A stretch of DNA of 64,000 nt from Roridomyces roridus. Its lineage: Eukaryota; Basidiomycota; Agaricomycetes; Agaricales; Mycenaceae. Shown here piece after piece: positions 42,853 to 53,197 of this stretch (position 1 is its first letter; each line of letters opens with the position of its first letter). Location of the stretch: the NCBI GenBank assembly GCA_029378245.1, contig JARKIF010000054.1:186001-250000 (forward strand), written 5' to 3'. Made by a program: the position numbers and the translations under genes. The notes under the pieces are model-generated. The model was not told the origin of the DNA. It saw nothing but the letters and a program-made list of their open reading frames with translations, and did not search any database.

Positions 42853-43868
42853 ATGTCTCGACGATTGGAGGACGCAACAAGCCTCTTTCTTCGTTCCAAG
42901 ATACCCTGGTTTCTTGATTCATACCGCCGCGGCTCCGATCGTACACAGGAAACTTGCGCCTGTGCTGCCCTTTTCTTCTTCGCTCTTGCCTCATATATGT
43001 GTCAGGACATTACGCTCAATGTGCTACTCCTGGAATTCGACCAAGTAGCTACCACCGGCCGCAACGCATTTGTTCACTTGATCAACCTCTCCGAACGTGT
43101 CGGTCAGACCGACCTCGCATTATTCTCTGAACGGGAACCTTCATCGACACCTTGAGCCCACTTTATGACGCGTACGTGGATCTGGCGGCGACAGCGACCA
43201 AGGCTCACGCTGCCTGTGCCGAATACCTCTCCCTTCGCCGAAAGATGTGTCGGGAAAGTCCGGAATCTGTGTTCCCAGTGCAGATTACCAGGCTCCTCGT
43301 GGCTTTCAGTGGCTGCCTGCAACAGATGAGCGACGCAGCAGCGGAAATAGAGAAGCAGTGGAAGGCCACCACAGACGGTTTGCGCGCCGCGATCGAATCT
43401 TACTGCATCCGCCCTTCATTGGTTTCCATTTTCAGTTGGGTCGACTCGCGCAATGCGGTCAGGCTCGGCCTCCCCGACCTAATCAATGCGCTGCCGGAGG
43501 CCATGCAAAAGTCCACGGAGGGACTTGCTAAATTCCTCGCGGCTTATGCAGATTTGGAGGGCGCTCTCAACCGGATCGAAGAGACCAGGCTAAGCGCGAG
43601 CGAGGCGCTTCCGTCAGAATCCGATATTGGGACCACCCTTTTTGGACTGATCCACCTCGACACGGCTGTAATGCGCTATCGAGCATGTCTTCCCCTTGCG
43701 AACTGGTGGGCCGCGGACAGGCCTACGATGAACGACCCAATGACGGGTTCCACACCTTTCCGGAAACTTCTTCGGGCAGCAGAGCTGGATTTCTTGCTGA
43801 AATACTTTGGTATGAGATATCCGTCGTGGCTCAGCAGTTATCGGTATGACGTTCGCACTGGACTGTAG
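42853..43868 (+). pseudogene. Family A gene, copy with -1 frameshift
   Basis: ATG 42853 (MSRRLEDATSLFLRSKIPWF), then YRRGSDRTQETCACAALFFF, LNVLLLEFDQVATTGRNAFV; the frame ends at TGA 43153-43155. The family frame resumes one base later (TLSPLYDAYVDLAATATKAH onward) to the stop at 43866-43868. Compared with the near-identical copy at 48.0-49.0 kb, one base is missing near 43132 (GAACGGGAACC against CAACGCGGAACC). The rest, about 230 codons, is undamaged, so the lesion is young or a base-calling error. Predicted all-helical; function unknown. Confidence 0.65.
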
Positions 43869-43869
43869 C

Positions 43870-44313
43870 TCGAGCCTCGGGTACAACTTTTGTATTTGTT
43901 GATAAAGACATGTCTTTTTTTCTAACGAAAGTCGCGAAGCGTGAGGAGTGGATGACAACGTCGTGTCGTCGTCCCAGAAATTCGGCCGCCCAGGCTCAGA
44001 GGCAAATAAGTCGTATTTTTCTTCGGTATCGCATGGATCCAAAGCCCACGTCCCTCTAGACCGTATGATACAACAACGTTCGTTCATTTAAACTCGCGTG
44101 TCGCGAATACTAGTGGCTGCACGAAAGCGCGCCTGAGAATGTTGTTCAAGTTGAAATCTGTTTGATGCCGGTGATGCCGACCCACTCTTGCTCTCTACAT
44201 CCATGATCCCCTTCAAGATTCCTCACTCTACCATACTCTAAGTCTACGAGTCGCCGGGCGCAGAACTCTGCCAAAACAACGCGTTTCAAGTCTCTTTCTC
44301 TGTCCAATTAAAC
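43870..44313. other. No gene recognised
   Basis: The first ~60 bp match the 3' flank of the other family A copy (GATAAAGACATGTCTTTTTT, a likely polyadenylation region). The remainder shows no frame or repeat of note. Confidence 0.4.
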
Positions 44314-46187
44314 ATGTCCAAGGCGGCAAGTCACCGTCCTCCAACAGTCACCCAAATTAATCTCACCTTTCCGAGCAGACCTACGACTGGGGAAAATTCA
44401 CTGTACAAGAAGGGATCGATATCGGTCTATACGTTCAGTGGACAGCCGAGGGGCTCGAGAAGATGCGGAATCTAAAACGTCAAGTACTGGGCTACCCATT
44501 CGAGTGCGTCGTTTCCAAGTTCTTCCGCGCATCTGTAGACCCCACCGTAGTGTCTTTGAGCTCGAACCGATGTTTGATTTGTGCCTATCCTTCTCTACTA
44601 CGGCGTTCCGGGAATGGGAGGACATCGAGAACGCGCTCAGAAGCAGGAACGGGAACGTGCGAGGTGATCTAGTCAAGATGGCGGCTGTGACGGACGCGTT
44701 TGCGACGGAGCTCCTCAAGGTAATTAGTTGCCTCCTCCCAGGCGAAAAAAAATCCATGCAACCCGTTCAATCTGTTCAAAGTTGTACGACCCCCGCGCGA
44801 AATACAGCAGACGTCGAATTCTCCAATACGTCCAGATGGTTGCGCTCGTTGTTCTTTTCGCAGTTTTTATGGTCGTTGCCTTTGAGCGATTTCGGGGTTG
44901 GACCGGGTTTGGCTGCCTTTTGTTACTCTTCGACGAGGGTTTTCTCAGTAAGCTAGCTTCCTTCAAGTTTTCCCTGAATTATTCAGATGACACTACCACA
45001 GATATATGTGCTCCTTTCGCCGTAGTGGCATCTGTGAACGAAGCCGTCGAGGAGCTCTTGCAATTTGTTCATGGAGTTAAAGCGACGTACCTCACGCTCA
45101 AGAAGGCGGTGGATACGAGAGACACCGGGGCCATTGACCGGATTCTCAAGGTGAGATCTCGCTTCTTCTTGGTTGGGTATCGGCTGGATGATATCAGAAC
45201 AAAGGCCACAGGCAGCTGATGCGAATGAGTGTCAAATACGAATCTAAGGAGGACGTCCCCATAATAATTTCCCCGGTGTTCGCCATGGACGCCATGGAGG
45301 TCAGCTACCCTTACTTGCGAAATCTCTTCCGAATGCTCAGAACTTGCCAGTCTGACGCCGATAAAAAACTGTACGAAAATATGGTCAGCAATGGCACCTT
45401 CGTCGTCGCGACGGCCGAACTAGTGGGAAAGATGACGAACCTGATGTTGTGCAGTCGCGTGGAAATGAAGTACTTGACCTCTCTTCTCGTCGAATACTTT
45501 TATTGATAGCTCTCTAGCCTGGTGGGAGCGCTAGAGACAAGTGATGTGCTCAAGGACATCCACAGAGCGTTTGTCCGCTCGGTCTACATCGAACGAGCCA
45601 TTAAAGCCTCCACGAATGTCCACCATGATTTACGCGAGATGGCCGATGAAATGGTTCATTTTTCTCACAAGTTGAACGATATCCATGAGAGCCACTCCAA
45701 CATCCGCCAAGTGCGACGCTGGCTGCGATTTCATGTGCCGTTCATCTCTCTGTTCACGGGCTTTGCATTTTGTCTTGCTGTTGTTTTGGGGTTTGTGGAT
45801 TTTAGCTGGGAGGCGCGGTGGACCTACCTTTGCCTGGTGATTTGTGTCTGGTTGTACCTCTTGCGTGAGTGCTTCGTGTCTGGTCTGAAATGTACTAACC
45901 TCCTCAATATTCATCTAGTCTTCATGTTCGTCCTTGATGCCTCTGGAACCTCCGATTTCGAAGCCACACTTCCCCTTATTGTGGAGGCACTCAAAGGTCT
46001 CGGCCAGACCTATCGCAGACTCGGGGTTGCGACAAACGTCCGAACCCGGGACCCTGTCGCCATTGACAAGATTATCCATGTGAGGGGCCGATCTCCTTGT
46101 TGGTATTCGAGTTGCTGTTCAACTCATCGATTCCTTTAGGAGGCGTCCGAGGCAGCGCACAGAAGGCTCCGTATATTGAACCGTTAA
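44314..46187 (+). CDS. Family B double-module protein (copies 5 and 6 fused)
   Basis: Module 1 starts at ATG 44314, with exon 1 ATGTCCAAGGCG and a GC-AG intron (donor gcaagt, acceptor at about 44378). It continues WTAEGLEKMRNLKRQVLGYP, DLVKMAAVTDAFATELLK, a hydrophobic segment MVALVVLFAVFMVVAF, and VKATYLTLKKAVDTRDTGAI. Its last exon (from 45198) has no stop but runs in frame through MDAMEVSYPYLRNLFRML into module 2: ADKKLYENMVSNGTF, DLREMADEMVHFSHKLNDIH, hydrophobic FISLFTGFAFCLAVVLGFV, and VEALKGLGQTYRRLGVATNV, ending TAA at about 46185-46187. Module 1 belongs to the copy 4 subgroup, module 2 to the copy 1-3 subgroup. Independent genes cannot be excluded, since an ATG exists at 45285. Confidence 0.55.
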
Positions 46188-46651
46188 GATTAGAGCTCGG
46201 CAGTTGTAGAATTTTTGCGTGTAACCACCTCGCATTGTATGTCTCAACCAAAATGTTGTAGCCTTTTGTCTCTGTTGTTGTTCTTCATCCGGGGCGATCC
46301 AGCGGTGTAATATCAGGCTCAAGAGGGCGGTGGATGTGGGAGACATCAAGACCATTGAATGAGGCTCGATACTTCTCCACGTAGAAAGTCGGGAAGCGCG
46401 AGGAGTGGGATGACAGTGGCTGATCGGCTGTTATGAGTCCTGTATTGCAAGGGAACACGCCGACACCTGGTGTGTTCTCGCCAGTTTGCGCTCACTTTTT
46501 ACTCAGATCCCTTTCAGATGTCTAGGGCTTCGTGCCGTCTACGTGCAGCGTAATGGGACCGGGGTGACGGCCGATACCAAACGAGGAAGGGTTGGAGACA
46601 TGTAAATTGCTTACAGCGAGTACAAGGGAGTTGAGATTTCACGATGACCAC
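46188..46651. other. Spacer between convergent family B and family A genes
   Basis: Contains a short decayed scrap of a family B 3' end near 46315-46360 (GCTCAAGAGGGCGGTGGATG, cf. KKAVD in module 1). Nothing else recognised. Confidence 0.4.
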
Positions 46652-47684
46652 TTAGAGCCCGAGGCTAACGAATCTACCGGCATCGAAACGGTAAAGCAAC
46701 TGCATCATCTGCTCCTTGGTCGCTGTGTGTTCCCGCAAATATTCGGCTTCCGTCCAGAGCAAATCACCCAGAGGCGAGTTGTTCAAATCATGCATCCTGC
46801 CCTGTTCAAAGACCGTTCGGTTCGAGATCCAACAACCCGCACGATACCTCATAAATGCCACGTTGAGCCGAATCAGCTCCTCGAGAGTGGTCTCGATCGT
46901 CCGGAGGTCTTTGGCCGATGCAGATTGTCTCGTTTCGTTGAGAGCGGAACCCAAATTGGCGCACGCCCGCATGAGGCTGACCATATCGCGGATGGCCGTA
47001 TCCTTGATATTTGCAAGGTCGTGGGGCAAGTCACGGAGGTTCCCTTTGAGATTGTCAGGATCCATCCAGCGCAGCCAAGATAGCAAGGGCAGAGGGGGAA
47101 GGTCATTGAGTTCGGTTTCCAAAACCTGGATGGTCTGCGGCCAGTGCTCCTGGATGGCATTGGTGTGAATCTGCACCTCAGCCAGGGCGGCCTGCCATCC
47201 CTTCACCGCCATTTCCATCTCCGAAACACGAGGAGGACACGAGGGCCCAGACGGTCGAAGTGGCGCCCGGCACTCGAGGAGGTAATTCGCGAATGAGGCG
47301 AGAGCTCGGAGGACGGCATCCATGACGGAGTCGTATTCCGAGCTCAGAGAATCGAGGGTATCCAAGAGTCCGCCACGATGTGATGTCAATGCAACGTCGA
47401 GACGGACGAGCCGCTGAGAGAGTTGTGCAATGTCCTCAAATGCCCTGAAACCGGTTTCGCCCACTGCATCAAACCGGGAAAGCAGTTGGTCGGTCGAGGC
47501 ATCCTAAAGGCGCAGTTCGTTGCTGGATGATAAAATTGAAAGAGAGACGGACTGATGTTTCCTGTCGATGCCGGTAGTAAGTAAGAAAAAGCATCTCTAG
47601 GTCATGGTCAAAGGCGTCGCATAGGTGCGTCTCCTTGCGAGGAGCAGAGGGCTTCCTCTTGGTAACAGGAGGTTGAGAGGGCAT
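46652..47684 (-). CDS. Family A helical protein, intact minus-strand member
   Basis: ATG 47684, one 49-bp intron (about 47551-47503 region), TAA 46652-46654, about 327 aa. N-terminus basic (MPSQPPVTKRKPSAPRK). Then LSQRLVRLDVALTSHRGGLL, SEYDSVMDAVLRALASFANY, EHWPQTIQVLETELNDLPPL, LANIKDTAIRDMVSLMRACA, ETRQSASAKDLRTIETTLEE and FMRYRAGCWISNRTVFEQ. All-helical, no membrane segment or signal peptide. This is the only undamaged full-length member of its subgroup here; the 3.5-4.1 kb relic is its closest partner. Function unknown. Confidence 0.7.
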
Positions 47685-47859
47685 GATGCATGATGGATCA
47701 AGGCTTTAAGGAGCGGCTTGGAGGAAGGCAGGAAGGATCTCGGGTCACGAACTTGAACTCCCGGCGTCTATATTTGTTGACGACGCGTGCCTCTTCTTCG
47801 CGTCCACCCCTATATCGGACGAACGGCGCCCTGGCCCCTCTCTTCGAATCGTCTTCCTG

Positions 47860-48000
47860 TTGAATCGGCCGCAACAACTTGCGTCTCCGCCTCGTCTCCT
47901 TTAACTTTCACTGTCGTGTCCTTCAAGTTTCTGACTAAAGCCAGTTCCTTTGACTTGCAAAGCCTCCTGTGAATGCTCACAACTTGTCAGCCCGACCTTG
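47860..48000 (+). pseudogene. Relic of a family B 5' end
   Basis: The stretch containing CCGCCTCGTCTCC, then GACTTGCAAAGCCTCCTGTG and AATGCTCACAACTTGTCAG, matches the region around the start codon of family B copy 2 (CATGCAAAACCTCCTGCCAA and ATGCTCAAAACTTGTCAGAC) with the start codon lost. Similarity stops where the family A copy begins (about 48005). Confidence 0.55.
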
Positions 48001-48001
48001 T

Positions 48002-49027
48002 ATGCAGTCATGTCCCGACGATTGGAGGACCCAACAAGCCTCTTTCTTCGTTCCAAGATACCCTGGTTTCTTGATTCATACCGCCGCGGCTCTGATCGTA
48101 CACAGGAAACTTGCGTCTGTGCTGCCCTTTTCTTCTTCAGCCTTGCCTCATATCATACTGTGTCAGGAAATTACGCTCAATGCGCTTCTCCTGGAATTCG
48201 ACCAAGTAGCTGCCACCGGCCGCAACGCATTTGTTCACTTGATCAACCTCTCCCAACGTGTCGGTCAGACCGACCTCGCATTATTCTCTCAACGCGGAAC
48301 CTTCATCGACACCTTGAGCCCACTTTATGACGCATACATGGATCTGGCGGCGACAGCGACCAAGGCTCACGCTGCCTGTGCCGAATACCTCTTCCTTCGC
48401 CGAAAGATGTGTCGGGAAGGTCCGGAATCTGTGTTCCCAGTGCAGATTATTAGGGTCCTCGTGGCTTTCAGTGGCTGCCTGCAACAGATGAGCGACGCAG
48501 CAGCGGAAATAGAGAAGCAGTGGAAGGCCACCACAGACGCTTTGCGCGCCGCGATCGATTCTTACTGCATCCGCCCTTCGTTGGTTTCCGTTTTCAGTTG
48601 GGTCGACTCGCGCAACGCGGTCAGGCTCGGCCTCCCCCGCCTAATCAATGCGCTGCCGGAGGCCATGCAAAAGTCCACGGAGGGACTTGCTAAATTCCTC
48701 GCGGCTTATGCAGATTTGGAGGGCGCTCTCAACCGGATCGAAGAGACCAGGCTAAGCGCGAGCGAGGCGCTTCCGTCAGAATCCGATATTGGGACCACCC
48801 TTGTTGGACTGATCCACCTCGACACGGCTGTAATGCGCTATCGAGCATGTCTTCTCCTTGCGAACTGGTGGGCCGCGGACAGGCCTACGATGAACGACCC
48901 AATGACGGGTTCCACACCTTTCCGGAAACTTCTTCGGGTAGCAGAGCTGGATTTCTTGCTGAAATACTTTGGTATGAGATATCCGTCATGGCTCAGCAGT
49001 TATCGGTATGACGTTTTATCGGTATGA
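48002..49027 (+). CDS. Family A gene with frame-swapped N-terminus
   Basis: Nearly identical to 42853-43868. The family start ATG (48010, MSRRLEDPTSLF) leads to a stop because of a 4-bp gain near 48153 (CATATCATACTG against CATATATG). However, another ATG at 48002, in the alternative frame, opens MQSCPDDWRTQQASFFVPRY and runs through the gain into the family frame (LNALLLEFDQVAATGRNAFV ...) to TGA 49025-49027, giving 341 aa. About the first 50 residues are thus novel sequence overprinting the ancestral ones. Near the 3' end a 14-bp duplication (TTATCGGTATGACG) changes the last residues. Whether this is expressed is unknown. Confidence 0.55.
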   Translation: MQSCPDDWRTQQASFFVPRYPGFLIHTAAALIVHRKLASVLPFSSSALPHIILCQEITLNALLLEFDQVAATGRNAFVHLINLSQRVGQTDLALFSQRGTFIDTLSPLYDAYMDLAATATKAHAACAEYLFLRRKMCREGPESVFPVQIIRVLVAFSGCLQQMSDAAAEIEKQWKATTDALRAAIDSYCIRPSLVSVFSWVDSRNAVRLGLPRLINALPEAMQKSTEGLAKFLAAYADLEGALNRIEETRLSASEALPSESDIGTTLVGLIHLDTAVMRYRACLLLANWWAADRPTMNDPMTGSTPFRKLLRVAELDFLLKYFGMRYPSWLSSYRYDVLSV

Positions 49028-49432
49028 CGTTCGCACTGGACTGTAGCTCGAGCCCCGTGTACAACTTTTGTATCTGTGGATAAAGACATGTCTTTTTTTC
49101 TCCGCCGCAACGAAAGTCACCGTCGTCGTCCGAGAACAGATTCAAAGCTGTTTATCTATCCATTCACACTGAAAGGCACCCACAACAACATATAATTATC
49201 GAATATCATAGCGTATATAAATCGTACTGTGCTCTCCCCGCAACCTAAACCCGCCCAGAGAAAGCAAGCAACAAGTATACCCAGTATACCCGATCTAAGC
49301 ATCAACACCCCCAGTCTATAATAACATCAGCGTCCCAAGGCGCCGCCCCAAGCGCGCCGCACATGGCAAACGGAGTACCGCTCATCTCCCCTCCCCTCCC
49401 TCGCTCCAAAAATTCCCCCAACACAAACCCAA

Positions 49433-50710
49433 CTAAACCCTAACAAGCCTGGAACTCGCCCTCGCCTGAACCGGCGAACTGGCACGCACACAAGGCGACC
49501 CAGGACGAACAGTCGTCGTAAGCGGCGAAAGCGGACGCCCAGGCACGCTACCAGGGGCAGGCCCACTGGCTGCCAGACGCGGTGATGTCGGACTAGGCGT
49601 AGGTATGGGCGGCTCGTCTTTGGCAGGCTCGTCTCTCGGTATTGAGGGAACGAGTATCGGAGAAGCAGGTGGGGAGAGGAGCGTTCCCGGCGTTGATATG
49701 GGAGGTTCCTCTTTCTTGGTCGGCGGAGGCACCTCATCCTCGTCGTCAGTTTCCTCGCCAATCTCCACCGGAACGTCGTTTATGATCATATAACTCTTCT
49801 TCTTCTTCTTCCCGCTGGGAGGCGCAGTTGAGCTGCTGCTGGGACCCGGCTTGGAATAATTGTAGGCACTGCTGCCGAACGGAGCGTTGGGAGAGTAAGC
49901 TGCGGTCTCAGCGGCACGGTACGCGTGCTCATACCCATGTACAGGGTTCCTGGTGCCCGTAGCCTGCATCGCACGGTCACGTTCCACGAGAGGCGAAACA
50001 AGCGGGGCAGTGGATGAAGCAGAGGGGAAACGATCAGCTTCTCCTTCTGCTGCAGCACGTGCAGGTGGGTATGCTGGGCTCGCAGCGTCGGAAGTCGGAG
50101 TTGGAGGAGGAGATGCGAAGGGGCTCGAGTCACGCGAGCTTGCGACGGAGCCTGCTGGTGATGAAAAGGGGGAGGGTGCTGGAGAGTTGGCGAGCAGAGG
50201 GAGGAATGTAAATGCAGGCCGAGGCCGAGGAGCAGCGGGTGCTGCCGGGGGACGCAGGTGGGTTAGTGCTGGGTCTGCAAAGCGAGTCGCTTTGGGAGGC
50301 ACAGTCATGGGTCGAATGGTGGAGCGACCTGGGGGCATCATGAAGGGCGTTGGTGCAGTCGAAGCCTCCTCCTTCGGCAGCGGTGGGGCTGGTCGTGTGA
50401 CATGCTCTGCAGCAAAAATAGGGAGGAGACCAATGGGCACATTGGAAAGAACATGCTTTGCAGGGCGGAAGAGGTCGGCGGGCTGGTCGGCATGGGGTAG
50501 AGACTGCTGAATCTCCTTGAGCTCGAGCAGTTCCTGGTAAGACAGACGGCGGGCAGGCTCTGACGGCGTGCGGTCCCACTCGTCTGCCCAATGGACCTCC
50601 TCGGTGCCCTCCTCACGGAAGAGGACGCATTTGCGATAGTGGATCGGGGTGCTGCTGCCGCTGGGCGTCGGGGTGCCTGGTATGGAGGGGGACTTGAGAC
50701 AGCTCTTCAT
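49433..50710 (-). CDS. Pro/Ser-rich disordered protein with conserved N-terminal motif
   Basis: Single exon, ATG 50710, TAG 49433-49435, 425 aa. N-terminus: SPSIPGTPTPSGSST followed by KCVLFREEGTEEVHWADEWD and RTPSEPARRLSYQELLELKE, the only part that looks conserved (an acidic/aromatic motif, then a helix). The rest is Pro/Ser/Ala-rich with short SPTSP-like elements, a basic patch GKKKKKSYMIINDVPVEIGE near residue 305, and acidic DDEDE. Probably an intrinsically disordered regulator; the KCVLF motif resembles, but does not prove, a PP1-docking RVxF site. I do not recognise a named family. Confidence 0.65.
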   Translation of the reverse strand: MKSCLKSPSIPGTPTPSGSSTPIHYRKCVLFREEGTEEVHWADEWDRTPSEPARRLSYQELLELKEIQQSLPHADQPADLFRPAKHVLSNVPIGLLPIFAAEHVTRPAPPLPKEEASTAPTPFMMPPGRSTIRPMTVPPKATRFADPALTHLRPPAAPAAPRPRPAFTFLPLLANSPAPSPFSSPAGSVASSRDSSPFASPPPTPTSDAASPAYPPARAAAEGEADRFPSASSTAPLVSPLVERDRAMQATGTRNPVHGYEHAYRAAETAAYSPNAPFGSSAYNYSKPGPSSSSTAPPSGKKKKKSYMIINDVPVEIGEETDDEDEVPPPTKKEEPPISTPGTLLSPPASPILVPSIPRDEPAKDEPPIPTPSPTSPRLAASGPAPGSVPGRPLSPLTTTVRPGSPCVRASSPVQARASSRLVRV

Positions 50711-50819
50711 GGTGGTGGTAGGAGGAGAAGCGTTGGGGTTTCAGTACGTATTCATTTGAGAGAGGAGCAAATTTGAGTCGGGTGGTCAAGTGCGGACACT
50801 TTCGGATCAATGTTTGTCG

Positions 50820-51630
50820 GCCGAGGATCTACATCGTCGTGTGAGCCCGCACGCCTGCTACTGCCTCTCAAAAGACCACGCCCCCGCATGTATCGCATCG
50901 CTTGACGGCCGGAACTTGCGAATTTGGGTCAAGTATTCCACCAATGTGGGTCTCATTCATTCCGCAAGATTCAAACCATGAAAAATCGCGCATTCTCTTC
51001 CGCCAATCAGCCGACGACTCTCACGAAGACCACGCAAAAAATACCGCGTTTCAACGCTGTCAGGTGGACGCGCGGCGGGAGGTGGAACTCTGACGAATAT
51101 GTGGAGTAGAAGGTAAATCTTTTGTGCGGGTGACGAGGAGCTTCAATGACGCAGATATCCTCCAGAATTTGAACAAATCTTTTTGCCGCGCCCACGGCGC
51201 CCACATTCGGCTATACATCATAAGTACGGCGTCTTACCTCGAGGTCCATCAACCGTGGTTGGAACACGGACACCCGCGGTCGGCGCAAATTATACATTCA
51301 AGCTTTCCGTTCTCCCCAACCAGCCAGCCAACTGCTCTCACGAAAAACCAAAATATCCTTGTCGAGCTCCGGGAACGATACTTCCCCATGTCTGACTCGT
51401 CGTCGGGGATGTCATCGTCGCCCGTCCTTGGCCCAGACTTGCCTTTCGGGACGCCAGACCGGTGCAACGAACGACAGGGCTGGAGAGGTATGCGACTTTT
51501 CTCTTCTATATGATTCATGAACAGCTGGAAGCCAATTCAGGGGACGTCCAGACTTCCCGGCTGCACTCATCGTCCCCGTCGGCTTCTTGTTACTCCAGTC
51601 GACTGGGCTCGACCACGTTTTTCCGCAGGC
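50820..51630. other. No confident gene
   Basis: A frame from ATG 51390 (MSDSSSGMSSSPVLGPDLPF) may be the first exon of the decayed repeated gene that follows. Nothing else was recognised upstream of it. Confidence 0.3.
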
Positions 51631-51639
51631 CAATTTTGG

Positions 51640-52740
51640 GGCCTCTTCTCCCGGCGGTGCTGCACTTTGCATGTCCGCCGAGCATCTCAGAGGACAGGAT
51701 TCTTCATTCATTCACCGGCTACATACCCCGCATTCTACCCGCCACCCAAGATCCGACGACGACATGTTTTGTGTGCGTCACTACCTTCTTTCTTCCCCAC
51801 GTATGCACTCATCCTAGCAGCTGGTTGACAGGATTGCGTCGACGGATTTCAAGCTCGGCGGAAGGAAGCAACTCCTACGGACAACATCGACACTGGTCTG
51901 GGCCTTTGGCTTTACGAGCTCACCCTTGGACCTTCTTGGACCGTAGTCGGAGCGAGGAACGGCACTGACGATGATTATGTAACACCGCAGTCATACTCGA
52001 CGACAAGATGGACGGCCTTCTGCGCTCCCGCTTCATCCACACGCAGTGTCTCGTCTGGTGTCCAAGGCAGAGTTTCCGACGATCAATACAATACCCCTCC
52101 AAGCACCTCGGTATACTCAAGAAGAAATTCCGACCACTTTGGCTGGCGCGAATGAAGACTTGCTCATGCCCCCCATCTAGACGAGCCCATGTACTGCTGC
52201 TAGACATGGCACTCGTCAACATTTTTCGGCAATGCCTTCCATACCACTCATTTTGGGGCCCCTCTTCCCTGCGGTGCTCCAGCATTTGCATGGAAAGCTC
52301 TCCCGACCTGCAGACCCTGCATCGATTCTTCATTCATCGGCTACCCCGCGTGCTACTTACCCGCCACCAAGATCCGACGACGACATGTTTGTGAGGGCAT
52401 TCTAGTGCGTCACTACTTTCTTTCCTCTCTTACTCGTAGCTAAGTACTTGACAGGATTGCGTCGATGGATTTCAAGGCCGGCGGAAGCAACTTCAAGACC
52501 AGGGACAGCATTGACACTAGGCTTTACTAACCCTTGGACCCTCTTGGCCGTAGTCGGTTGCAAGGAATGGCGCTCCGGCTTACATAACCGCCAAGTTTAC
52601 TCTACGACAAGATGGACGACGTCGACAACGCTTTTCAGCAACTCCACGCTCCCGCTGCTCGTCCACACGCTCGTCTGTTGCCCCGAAGCCTGAGTTGTCC
52701 ACGATCAATACCTCCAAGCACCTCGGTATCCCCAAGAACT
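51640..52740. repeat. Tandem duplication (~615-bp unit) of decayed exon-like sequence
   Basis: Pairs of matching landmarks: CATTCACCGGCTAC/CATTCATCGGCTACC (about 51714 and 52331), AAGATCCGACGACGACATGT (about 51748 and 52369), GATTGCGTCGA-GGATTTCAA (51831, 52453), ACGACAAGATGGACG (51997, 52605) and CAAGCACCTCGGTAT (52097, 52715). A frame in unit 1 (GLWLYELTLGPSWTVVGARN) is broken in unit 2. Perhaps a duplicated, now dead gene. Confidence 0.55.
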
Positions 52741-52899
52741 TCCCAGTCGCCGCGCCCATTCCGACGAGCCTACTTTTAAGCGGGTTTGGACCGGACCACA
52801 CCGTACCCCGACACTGGGCCATACCTCTTCATACCCGCGTCCTTACATGTAACCCTCGTGAATCAATGCATACGCTCCTTCCTCCAAACCCCCCAGTGT

Positions 52900-53197
52900 G
52901 ATTCAAGTATTCTTCTTGCAGATGTATATACATGAGCTGCACTATGGATATGGACAAGGAAAAAAAGACATATCCTGCACCGGGAATGGATATGAGCGCT
53001 TGCTGCACTGGTATATGTATGTACGTAAAACGTGAGACGGGAAGACGAAGCCAAAGGGAGAAAGTGGCGAGCAAGCAAGCAAGCACAGCGAAAGGAACTA
53101 TGAAACCAGGGTAGATATACAACATAGTCTCCATTCAGGTGGGGGGTCGTAAATAGGATTGTAGCGCGGTCGTAAATATGCAATTAGGATCCTTTCT
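52900..53197. other. 3' flank of SHO1-like gene
   Basis: No gene. Short repeats ACATATAC/TATATGTAT occur around 52920-53030. Confidence 0.4.
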
